From NCBI GenBank assembly GCA_033782935.1, contig JAWQEG010001314.1, forward strand, positions 1,116,001 to 1,180,000: 64,000 nt of DNA, in the 5' to 3' direction. The notes beneath the pieces are model-generated. The model was not told where the DNA came from. It ran no database searches and saw nothing but the letters and a program-made list of their open reading frames with translations. Made by a program: the position numbers and the translations under genes. The number at the start of each line of letters is the position of its first letter. Within the stretch, counting starts at the first letter, position 1. Of the stretch, positions 41,628 through 52,885 are shown piece after piece. The DNA is from Petrolisthes cinctipes (Eukaryota > Arthropoda > Malacostraca > Decapoda > Porcellanidae).

Positions 41628-44600
41628 CAGGCCCAAAACTTACTGAAAATCGATATTTTAGGTGCTCAAAAATCGATATGTACATGCATCTTCTGTACCC
41701 GTTTATATCTCAAATTCAGGCACAAAACACCCGAAAACTCGGTATTTTGGGGTCCCAAAAGCGATCTGTACATACCTACTCCCTGTTAGAGTATTTTCAA
41801 AATACAGGTCCAAAACATGCTGAAAATCGATATTTTAGGTGCCCAAAGTCAATATGTGTATGCATCTTCTGCACACGTTTATATCCCAAATTCAACCTCA
41901 AAACACCCGAAAATTCGATATTTTTTGGTCCCAGAAGCGATCTGTACATGCCTACTCAGTGCTAGAATGTTTTCAAAATATAGGCTCAAAACATGCAAAA
42001 AATCGATATTTTAAGTTTCCAAAGTCGATATGTGCATGCATCTTCTGTACCCGTTTATATCTCAAATTCAGGCTCAAAACACCCAAAAATTCGATATTTT
42101 GGGGTCCAAGAAGTGATCTGTACATGCCTACTTAGTGCTAGAATATTTTCAAAATATAGGCCCAAAACATGCTAAAAATCGATATTTTAGATGCCCAAAG
42201 TCGATATCTCAAATTGAGGCCCAAAACACACGAAAATATGATATTTAGGGGTCCCAGAATCGATCTGTACATGCCTACTCCGTGTTAGAGTATTTTCAGT
42301 ATACAGGCCCAAAACATACTGAAAATCGATCTTTTTGGTGCCCAAAAGTCGATATGTGGATGCATCTTCTGTACCCGTTTATATCTCAAATTCAGGCTCA
42401 AAACACCCGAAAATTCGATATTTTGGGGTCCCAGAAGCGATCTGTACTTGCATACTCCGTGTTATAGTATTTTCAAAATACAGGCCCAGAACATTCTGAA
42501 AATCGATATTTTAGGTGCCCAAAGTCGATATATCAAATTCAGGCCCGAAACACCCGAAAATTCGGTATTTTCGGGTCTTAGAAGCGATCTGTACATTCCT
42601 ACTCCTTGTCAGAATGTTTTCAAGATACAGACCCAAAACATGCTCAAAATCGATATTTTAAGTGCCCAAAAGTCGATATGTGCATGCATTTTCTATACCC
42701 GTTTATATCTCAAATTCAGGCTCAAAACACCCGAAAATTCGATATTTCGGGGTCCCAGAAGCGATCTGTACATGCCTCCTCAGTGCTAGAATGTTTTCAA
42801 AATATAGGCCCAAAACATGCTAAAAATCGATATTTTAGGTGCCCAAAGTCGATATCTCAAATTCAGTCCTTAAACACCCGAAAATTCGATATTTTGGGGT
42901 CCTAGAAGCGATCTGTACATACCCACTCCGTGTTTGAGTATTTTCAAAATACAGGCCCAAAACAGGCTGTAAATCGATATTTTAGGTGACCAAAGTCAAT
43001 ATGTGTATGCATCTTCTGCACCCGTTTATATCCCAAATTCAACCTCAAAACACCCGAAAATTCGATATTTTTTGGTCCCAGAAGCGATCTGTACATGCCT
43101 CCTCAGTGCTAGAATGTTTTCAAAATATAGGCACAAAACATGCTAAAAATCGATATTTTAAGTGTCCAAAGTCGATATGTGCATGCATCTTCTGTACCCG
43201 TTTATATTTCAAATTCAGGCTCCAAACACCCTAAAATTCGATAATTTGGGGTCCCAGAAGCGATCTGTACTTGCCTACTCCGTGTTAGAGTATTTTCAAA
43301 ATACAGGCCCAAAACATGCTGAAAATCGATATTTTAGGTGACTAAAGTAGAGATGTGCATGCATCTTCTGTACCCATTTATATCTCAAATTCAGGCTCAA
43401 AACACCCGAAAATTCGATATTTTGGGGTCCCAGAAGTGAGCTGTACATGCCTACTTAGTGCTAGAATATTTTCAAAATATAGGCCCATATATGCTAAAAA
43501 TCAATATTTTAGGTGCCCAAAATCGATATCTCAAATTCAGTCCTTAAACACCCGAAAATTCGATATTTTGGGGTCCTAGAAGCGATCTGTACATACCTAC
43601 TCCGTGTTAGAGTAATTATAAAATACAGGCCCAAAACATACAGATAATCGATATTTTAGGTGCCCAAAAGTCGATATGTGCATGCATCTTCTGTACCCGT
43701 TTATATCTCAAATTCAGGCTCCAAACACCCGAAAATTCGATATTTTGGGGTCCCAGAAGTGATCTGTACTTGCCTACTCCGTGTTAGAGTATTTTCAAAA
43801 TACAGGCCCAAAACATGCTGAAAATCGATATTTTAGGTGACCAAAGTCAATATGTATATGCATCTTCTGCACCCGTTTATATCCCAAATTCAACCTCAAA
43901 ACACCCGAAAATTCGAAAAAATTTTGGTTCCAGAAGCGATCTGTACTTGCCTACTCAGTGCTAGAATTTTTTCAAAATATAGGTTTAAAACATGCTAAAA
44001 ATCGATATTTTAAGTGTCCAAAGTCGATATGTGCATGCATCTTCTGTACCCGTTTATATCTCAAATTCAGGCTCAAAACACCCAAAAATTCGATATTTTG
44101 GGGTCCAAGAAGTGATCTGTACATGCCTACTTAGTGCTAGAATATTTTCAAAATATAGGCCCAAAACATGCTAAAAATTGATACTTTAGGTGCCCAAAGT
44201 CGATATTAAAATTGAGGCCCAAAACACACGAAAATTCGATATTTCGGGGTCCCAGAATCGATCTGTACATGCCTACTCCGTGTTAGAGTATTTTCAAAAT
44301 ACAGGCCCAAAACATGCTGAAAATCGATCTTTTTGGTGCCCAAAAGTCGATATGTGGATGCATCTTCTGTACCCTTTTATATCTCAAATTCAGGCTCCAA
44401 ACACCATAAAATTCGATATTTTGGGGTCCCAGAAGCGATCTGTACCTGCATACTCCGTGTTAGAGTATTTTCAAAATACAGGCCCAAAACATTCTGAAAA
44501 TCGATATTTTAGGTGCCCAAAGTTGATATATTAAATTCAGGCCCAAAAACACCCGAAAATTCGATATTTTAGGGTCCCAGAAGCGAACTGTACATGCCCA

Positions 44601-47600
44601 CTCCGTGTTAGAGTATTTTCAAAATACAAGCCAAAAACATACTGAAAATCGATCTTTTAGGTGCCCAAAAGTCGATATGTGCATGCATCTTCTGTACCCG
44701 TTTATATCTCAAATTCAGGCTCAAAACACCCGAAAATTCGATATTTTGGGGTCCCAGAAGCGATCTGTACATTCGTACTCAGATACAGGCCCAAAACATG
44801 CTGAAAATCGATATTTTTGGTGCCCAAAGTTAATATGTGTATGCATCTTCTGCACTCGTTTATATCTCAAATTCAGGCTCAAAACACCCGAAAATTCGAT
44901 ATTTTTGGGTCCCAGAAGCGAGCTGTACATGAATACTCAGTGCTAGAATGTTTTCATAATATAGGCTCAAAACATGCTAAAAATCGATATTTTAAGTGTC
45001 CAAAGTCGATATGTGCATGCATCTTCTGTACCCGTTTATATCTCAAATTAATGCTCAAAACACCCGAAAATTCGGTATTTTTGGGTCCTAGAAGCGATCT
45101 GTACATGCCTACTCCTAGTTAGAATGTTTTCAAGATACAGACCCAAAACATGCTCAAAATCGATATTTTAGGTTCTCAAAAGTCGATATGTTCATGCATT
45201 TTCTGTACCCGTTTATATCTCAAATTCAGGATCAAAACACCCGAAAATTTGATATTTTGGGGTCGCAGAAGCAATCTGTACATGCCTACTCAGTGCTAGA
45301 ATATTTTCAAAATATAGGCCCAAAAAATGCTAAAAATCGATATTTTATTTGCCCAAAGTCGATATATCAAATTCAGGCCCAAAACACCCTAAAATTCGGT
45401 ATTTTGGGGTCCCAGAAGCGATCTGTACATGCCTACTCCGTATTAGAGTATTTTCAATATACAGGCCCAAAACATACTGAAAATCGATCTTTTAGGTGCC
45501 CAAAAGTCGAAATGTGGATAATATCTTCTGTACCCGTTTATATCTCAAATTCAGGCTTAAAACACCCGAAAATTCGATATTTCGGGGTCCCAGAAGCGAT
45601 CTGTACATGCCTACTCCGTGTTAGAGTATTTTCAAAATACAGGCCCAAAACATGCAGAAAATCGATATTTTAGGTGCCCAAAGTCAATATGTGCATGCAT
45701 TTTTTGTACCCGTTTATATCTCAAATTCAGGCTCCAAACACCAGAAAATTCGATATTTTGGGGTCCCAGAAGTGATCTGTACTTGCATACTCCGTGTTAG
45801 AGTATTTTCAAAATACAGGCCCAAAACATGCTGAAAATCGATATTTTAGGTGACCAAAGTCAATATGTGTATGCATCTTCTACACCCGTTTAAATCCCAA
45901 ATTCAACCTCAAAACACCCGAAAATTCGATAATTTTTTGGTTCCAGAAGCGATCTGTACATGCCTACTCAGTGCTAGAATTTTTTCAAAATATAGGCTCA
46001 AAACATGCTAAAAATCGATATTTTAAGTGTCCAAAGTCGATATGTGCATGCATCTTCTGGACCCGTTTATATCTCAAATTCGGGATCAAAACACCCGAAA
46101 ATTCGATATTTTGGGGTCCCTGAAGTGATCTGTACATGCCTTCTCATTGCTAGAATGTTTTCAAAATATAGGCTCAAAACATGCTAAAAATCGATATTTT
46201 AGGTGCCCAAAGTCGATATCTAAAATTCAGGCCCAAAACACCTGAAAATTCGATATTTTGGGGTCCTAGATGCGAACTGTACATGCCTACTCCGTGTTAG
46301 AGTATTTTTAAAATACAGACCCATAACATACTGAAAATCGATTATTTAGGTGCCAAAAAGTCGATATGTGCATGCATCTTCTGTACCCGTTTATATCTTA
46401 AATTCAGGCTCCAAACACCCGAAAATTCGATATTTTGGGGTCCCAGAAGCGATCTGTACATGCCTACTCAGATACAGGCCCAAAACATGCTGAAAATCGA
46501 TATTTTAGGTTCCCTAAGTTAATATGTGTATGCATCTTCTGCACCCGTTTATATCTCAAATTCAGGCTTAAAACACCCGAAAATTCGATATTTCGGGGTC
46601 CCAGAAGCGATCTGTACATGCCTACTCAGTGCTAGAATGTTCTCAAAATATAGGCCCAAAACATGCTAAAAATCGATATTTTAGGTGCCCAAAGTCGATA
46701 TCTCAAATTCAGTCCTTAAACACCCGAAAATTCGATATTTTGGGGTCCTAGAAGCGATCTGTACATACCTACTCCGTGTTAGAGTATTTATAAAATACAG
46801 GCCCAAAACATACAGATAATCGATATTTTAGGTGCCCAAAAGTCGATATGTGCATGCATCTTCTTTACCCGTTTATATCTCAAATTCAGGCTCCAAACAC
46901 CAGAAAATTCGATATTTTGGGGTCCCAGAAGTGATCTGTACTTGCCTACTCCGTGTTAGAGTATTTTCAAATACAGGCCCAAAACATGCTGAAAATCGAT
47001 ATTTTACGTGACCAAAGTCAATATGTGTATGCATCTTCTGCACCCGTTTAAATCCCAAATTCAACCTCAAAACACCCGAAAATTCGATAATTTTTTGGTT
47101 CCAGAAGCGATCTGTACATGCCTACTCAGTGCTAGAATTTTTTCAAAATATAGGCTCAAAACATGCTAAAAATCGATATTTTAGGTGCACAAAGTCGATA
47201 TCTCAAATTCAGGCCCAAAACACCCGAAAATTCGATCTTTTGGGGTCCCAGAAGCGAATTGTACATACCTACTCAGTGTTAGAGTATTTTTAAAATACAG
47301 GCCCAAAACATACTGAAAATCGATCTTTTAGGTGCCCAAAAGTCGATATGTGCATGCATTTTCTGTACCCGTTTATATCTCAAATTCAGGCTCAAAACAC
47401 CAGAAAATTCGGTATTTTGGGGTCCCAGAAGCGATCTGTACATGCCTACTCAGTGCTAGATTGTTTTTAAAATATAGCCCCAAAACATGCTAAAAATCGA
47501 TATTTTAGGTGCCCAAAGTCGATATCTCAAATTCAGGCCCAAAACACCCGAAAATTCGATTTTTGGGGGTCCCAGAAGCGAACTGTACATGCCTACTCCG

Positions 47601-49350
47601 TGTTAGAGTATTTTCAAATTTCAGGCCCAAAACATACTGAAAATCGATCTTTTAGGTGCCCAAAAGTCGATATGTGCATGCATCTTCTGTACCAGTTTAT
47701 ATCTCAAATTCAGGCTCAAAACACCCGAAAATTCGGTATTTTAGGGTCCCAGAAGCGATCTGTACATACCTACTCCGTGTTAGAGTATTTTCAAAATACA
47801 GGCCCAAAACATTCTGAAAATCGATATTTTAGGTGCCTAAAGTCAATATGTGTATGCATCTTCTGCACCCGTTTATATCCCAAATTCAACCTCAAAACAC
47901 CCGAAAATTCGATATTTTTTGGTCCCAGAAGCGATCTGTACATGCCTACTCAGTGCTAGAATGTTTTCAAAATATATGCTCAAAACATGCAAAAAATCGA
48001 TATTTTAAGTTTCCAAAGTCGATATGTGCATGCATCTTCTGTACCCGTTTATATCTCAAATTCAGGCTCAAAACACCCAAAAATTCGATATTTTGGGGTC
48101 CAAGAAGTGATCTGTACATGCCTACTTAGGGCTAGAATATTTTCAAAATACAGGCCCAAAACATGCTGAAAATCGATATTTTAGATGACCAAAGTCAATA
48201 TGTGTATGCATCTTCTGCACCCGTTTATATCCCAAATTCAACCTCAAAACACCCGAAAATTCAATATTTTTTGGGTCCCAGAAGCTAACTGTACATGCCT
48301 ACTCAGTGCTAGAATGTTTTCAAAATATAGGCTCAAAACATGCTAAAAATCGATATTTTAAGTGTCTAAAGTCGATATGTGCATGCATCTTCTGTACTCG
48401 TTTATATCTCAAATTCAGGATCAAAACACCCGAAAATTCGATATTTTGGGGTCCCAGAAGCGATCTGTACATGCCTACTCAGATACAGGCCCAAAACATG
48501 CTGATAATCGATATTTTAAGTGCCCAAAGGTAATATGTGTATGCATCTTCTGCACTCGTTTATATCTGAAATTCAACCTCAAAACACTCGAAAATTCGAT
48601 ATTTTTGGGTCCCAGAAGCGATCTGCACATGCCTACTCAGTGCTAGAATGTTTTCAAACTATAGGCTCAAAACATGCTAAAAATCGATATTTTAAGTGTC
48701 CAAAGTCGATATGTGCATGCATCTTCTGTACACGTTTATATCTCAAATTCAGGCTCAAAACACCCGAAAATTCGGTATTTTTGGGTTCTAGAAGCGATCT
48801 GTACATGCCTACTCCTAGTTAGAATGTTTTCAAGATACAGACCCAAAACATGTTTAAAATAGATATTGTAGGTACCCAAAAGTCGATATGTGCATGCATC
48901 TTCTGTACTCGTTTATATCTCAAATTCAGGATCAAAACACCCGAAAACTTGATATTTTGGGGTCCCAGAAGTAATCTGTACATGCCTACTTAGGGCTAGA
49001 ATATTTTCGAAATATAGACCCAAAACATGCTAAAAATCGATATTTTAGGTGCCCAAAGTCGATATCTCAAATTCAGTCCCAAAACACCCGAAAATTCGAT
49101 TATTTATGGTACCAGAAGCGATCTGTACATGCCTACTCCTAGTTAGAATGTTTTCAAGATACAGGCCCAAAACATACTGAAAATCTATCTTTTAGGTGCC
49201 CAAAAGTCGATATGTGCATGCATCTTCTGTACCCGTTTATATCTCAAATTCAGGATCAAAACACCCGAAAATTTGATATTTTGGGGTCCCAGAAGCAATC
49301 TGTACATGCCTACTCAGTGCTAGAATATTTTCAAAATATAGGCCCAAAAA
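41628..49350 (+). repeat. Long-range copy of the window's first ~7 kb (offset ~41.6 kb)
   Basis: Base 1 aligns to 41628. Bases 1-1100 match at a constant offset of 41627 bp, 2300-3700 at 41802 bp, 4450-5300 at 41301 bp, and a segment near 7200 at about 42013 bp. Shared rare variants include ctcaaaaatcgatatgtacatg, gaaaaaattttggttcc, aaattaatgctcaaaac and gtggataatatcttctg. The stepwise offset changes equal losses or gains of whole units. I read this as an old large duplication of a multi-kb block, or a very long higher-order period, later edited by unit indels. Confidence 0.85.
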
Positions 49351-51625
49351 ATGCTAAAAATCGATATTTTAGGTGCCCAAAGTCGATATCTCAAATTCAG
49401 GCCCAAAACACCCGAAATTTCGATATTTTGGGGTCCCAGTAGCGATCTGTTCATGCCTACTCCGTGTTAGAGTATTTTCAATATACAGGCCCAAAACATA
49501 CTGAAAATAGATCTTTTAGGTGCCCAAAAGTCGAAATGAGGATGTATCTTCTGTACCCGTTTATATCTCAAATTCAGGTTCCAAACACCCGAACATTCGA
49601 TATTTTGGGGTCCCAGAAGCGAATTGTAGTTGCCTACTCCGTGTTAGAGTATTTTCAAAATACAGGCCCAAAACATGCTGAAAATCGATATTTTAGGTGA
49701 CCAAAGTCAATATGTGTATGCATCTTCTGCACCCGTTTATATCCCAAATTCAACCTCAAAACACCCGAAAATTCGATATTTTTTGGGTCTCAGAAGCGAA
49801 CTGTACATGCCTACTCAGTGCTAGAATGTTTTCAAAATATAGGCTCAAAACATGCTAAAAATCGATATTTTAAGTGTCCAAAGTCGATATGTGCATGCAT
49901 CTTCTGTACCCGTTTATATCTCAAATTCAGGTCAAAACACCCGAAAATTCGGTATTTTGGGGTCCCAGAAGCGATCTGTACATGCCTACTCAGTGCTAGA
50001 ATATTTTCAAAATATAGGCCCAAAACATGCTAAAAATCGATATTTTAGGTGCCCAAAGTCGATATCTCAAATTCAGGCCCAAAAAAACTGAAAATTCGAT
50101 ATTTTGGGGTCCCAGAAGCGATCTGTACATGCCTACTCCGTGTTAGAGTATTTTCAAATTACAGGCCCAAAACATACCGAAAATCGATCTTTTAGGTGCC
50201 CAAAAGTCGATATGTGCATGCATCTTCTGTACCCGTTGATATCTCAAATTCAGGCTCAAAACACCCGAAAATTCGGTATTTTGGGGTCTCAGAAGCGATC
50301 TGTACATACTTACTCCGTGTTAGAGTATTTTCAAAATACAGGCCCAAAACATACTGAAAATCGATATTTTAGGTGCACAAAGTCAATATGTGCATGCATT
50401 TTCTGTACCCGTTTATATCTCAAATTCAGGCTCCAAACGCCCGAAAATTCGATATTTTGGGGTCCAAGAAGCGATCTGTACATACCTACTCCGTGTTAGA
50501 GTATTTTCAAAATACAGGCCTAAAACATACTGAAAATCGATCTGTTAGGTGCCCAAAAGTCGTTATGTGCATGCATCTTCTGTACCCATTTATATCTCAA
50601 ATTCAGGCTTAAAACACCCGAAAATTCGGTATTATGGGGTCCCATAAGCGATCTGTACATGCCTACTCAGTGCTAGAGTGTTTTTAAAAATATAGGCCCA
50701 AAACATGCTAAAAATCGACATTTTAGGTGCCCAAAGTCGATATCTCAAATTCAGGCCCAAAACACCCGAAAACCCGATATTTTGGGGTCCCAGAAGCGAT
50801 CTGTACATGCCTACTCCGTATTAGAGTATTTTCAATATACAGGCCCAAAACATACTGAAAATCGATCTTTTAGGTGCCCAAAAGTCGATATGTGGATGCA
50901 TCTTCTGTACCCGTTTATATCTCAAATTCAGGCTCCAAACACCCGAAAATTCGATATTTTGGGGTCCCAGAAGCGATCTGTACTTGCCTACTCCGTGTTA
51001 GAGTATTTTCAAAATACAGGCCCAAAACATGCTAAAAATCGATATTTTCAGTGTCCAAAGTCGATATGTGCATGCATCTCTGTACTCGTTTATATCTCAA
51101 ATTCAGGCTCAAAACACCCGAAAATTCGGTATTTTTGGGTCCTAGAAGCGATCTGTACTCCTAGTTAGAATGTTTTCAAAATACAGACCCAAAACATGCT
51201 CAAAATCGATATTTTAGGTGCCCAAAAGTCGATATGTGCATGCATCTTCTGTACCCGTTTATATCTCAAATTCATTCTCCAAACACCCGAAAATTCGATA
51301 TTTTGGGGTCCCAGAAGCGATCTGTACATGCCTACTCAGATACAGGCCCAAAACATGCTGAAAATCGATATTTTAGGTGCCCCAAGTCAATATGTGTATG
51401 CATCTTCTGCACCCGTTTATATCCCAAATTCAACCTCAAAACACCCGAAAATTCGATATTTTTGGGTCCCAGAAGCGATCTGTACATGCCTACTCAGTGC
51501 TAGAATGTTTTCAAAATATAGGCTCAAAACATGCTAAAAATCGATATTTTAAGTGTCCAAAGTCGATATGTGCATGCCTACATCCGTGAGCCGTTCGAGA
51601 ACTGGCTCTGTACAGTCGGCGACAT

Positions 51626-51762
51626 AAGTCCTGTCGCCACACTTGCTTCACCGAGACAAGCAGTGTTCATGGACTCGAGAAATACGCACGTTTTCTACAC
51701 CTAATAAACTCGAGTCTATGAGCATCGCGTGCCTCAGTGAAGCAAGCGAGGTGACAGGACTT
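51626..51762. repeat. Large imperfect inverted repeat (54-bp arms, 29-base loop) at the satellite edge
   Basis: Bases 51626-51679 and 51709-51762 are reverse complements at 44 of 54 positions. The outer ends are aagtcctgtc and gacaggactt. The inner ends are catggactcgag and ctcgagtctatg. A second, nested 7-bp hairpin lies at the left base (ggcgaca 51618-51624 with tgtcgcc 51632-51638). The region starts about 50 bp past the last satellite base. It could be a fold-back or MITE-like insertion or a boundary hairpin. No coding potential is seen. Confidence 0.8.
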
Positions 51763-51770
51763 TTGACTTT

Positions 51771-51810
51771 AAACATCCATTGATTAAGTTATTGTAATCA
51801 ATTAATGTTT
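51771..51810. repeat. Short inverted repeat (16-bp arms, 8-base loop)
   Basis: aaacatccattgatta (51771-51786) and taatcaattaatgttt (51795-51810) are reverse complements at 14 of 16 positions, with an 8-base loop. It lies 8 bp after the larger inverted repeat, in AT-rich non-coding sequence. Confidence 0.7.
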
Positions 51811-52039
51811 TTTTGCTCTGTTTTGATAATTAATGAGTTAAGGGATTAAATTCAAAGGGAGGAATATTTTTATATCAGTCATGGTAAATTAATAGTTATT
51901 GGGTCAATTGTAAGTAAATAAAGATTGTAAAAATAATAGAGACTTTCTTTGTTCCACCTCCACTCTGTATACTATTCGACTTCCCTGCTGGTTTGGCAAA
52001 GACCACGAGAACCTATTCAGGCGACAGAAGGATGGTGGT
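51811..52039. other. AT-rich stretch preceding the retrotransposon ORF1
   Basis: No gene is recognised here. The ORF1 reading frame stays open back to about 51914, but the translation upstream of 52040 shows no zinc knuckle or other gag motif. The 5' end of the retrotransposon is therefore not placed. It probably lies somewhere in this stretch, and the element is probably 5'-truncated. Confidence 0.5.
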
Positions 52040-52885
52040 GTGAAGACATACGCCTCCTCCCTTCGCCCTAAATTGGTTGCAGCACCCTCTCAACCCTCTC
52101 AAGAGGCAGCTGCTTCTTGCTCTAGTGAGAACGTTTCTAAGGTTACTCTACATAATAGTTTCTCTGTCTTGGAAACTTTATCAGACACTCATTTTGGTGA
52201 CCCTTCAACTGATGACAATTCTTAGACTTTAGCTAAAGGTGTCCATGTGGTAGAGGTTCACGCTGCCACACGCTCTCCCAAAAGGAAACTTAAGTCACCT
52301 AAACTGCCACAGAGACGCCTTCGTGGTTCCTCTGAGGCACTTGACTCTATAGATGTTCCACCTTGTGAGGCAACCATCACTGTGGACTCATCCATAGTTT
52401 CCTCTCAATTTCACCAGAAGCGTTCTCGTGGCTTTGATGAATCTCTTGATTCAACAGAAGTTCCTCCTCGCAAGCTTCCTTCGGGATCATCAGAGGGGCG
52501 TGAAGTTAATGTGGATGCCACGGATGTTGTGACTTCAAAAGATTCACTTTCTCTTCCGCTTGAGCAGCGGAGTGATTCTACCACCTGTATTATGGATGTT
52601 GATGTATCTGCCTGTGTCAGTGATACCACTGCTGTACAGGACAGAACCAATGTAATTGTTTCAAAGAATATCCCATCTCATATACCTTCATCTTCTTCTA
52701 ACATATCAGATGCTTCAGGGACTCGTCTACGGGTCCCAATTACTGCCCCAAGTACTACTCCTCGGGTTCGCTCTTCTTCTAGTGGCCCAGGATTAGACAA
52801 ATCTTATTGTTTGAATAAACTCTCAGGTCGAGGTGGTAGTGGGAAGTACCTCCGTGAGGCTTCCCAAAAATCAGTACTAAAGTAA
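52040..52885 (+). pseudogene. Retrotransposon ORF1 (gag-like) C-terminal region, one in-frame stop
   Basis: ORF1 of non-LTR elements encodes a nucleic-acid-binding gag-like protein that coats the element RNA. The frame encodes a serine-, proline- and lysine-rich tail. It begins MKTYASSLRPK from a GTG and is also open further upstream, so this start is arbitrary. A TAG at 52223-52225 interrupts it after GDPSTDDNS, and the same frame then stays open to 52885. After the stop come KRKLKSPK and two copies of a ~35-codon repeat (RLRGSSEALDSIDVPP and RSRGFDESLDSTEVPP, 105 bp apart). No zinc knuckle is visible, so the RNA-binding part appears lost or lies beyond the truncated 5' end. The gag assignment rests mainly on position before ORF2 and on composition, since the tail itself has no diagnostic motif. 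Confidence 0.6.

Larger units (their letters stand above)
1..51577 (+). repeat. Large tandem satellite array, ~176-bp dimeric monomer with 147- and 158-bp variants
   Basis: The whole stretch is head-to-tail copies of one AT-rich monomer, all in the same orientation, with no unrelated insertion that I could find. A monomer starts with caggcccaaaacatgc and runs through aaaatcgatatttt, gtcgatatgtgcatgc, cccgtttatatctc, cgaaaattcgatatttt, ggggtcccagaagcgatc and ctactccgtgttagag. The spacing of identical landmarks is 176 or 177 bp in full units, so the array holds on the order of 300 units. The array begins before base 1 and ends inside a monomer at about 51577. Long open frames in several frames occur in every unit because stops are rare in the consensus. 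They are restarted and broken by length variants, so I read the array as non-coding. Such arrays are typical of centromeric or pericentromeric heterochromatin. That location is inference. Confidence 0.97.

Noticed and set aside
1..51577. Over a hundred 60-168 codon open frames with conserved peptides such as CIFCTRLYLKFRLKTPENS, mostly on the + strand
   Set aside because: They are translations of the same satellite monomer in two or three frames at once, start and stop at repeat variants, and change frame when 147- or 159-bp units occur. No start context, splice or domain support.
1..51577. CRISPR-like array of repeats and spacers
   Set aside because: The repeated unit is 147-177 bp and continuous, with no unique spacers. 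The context is eukaryotic.
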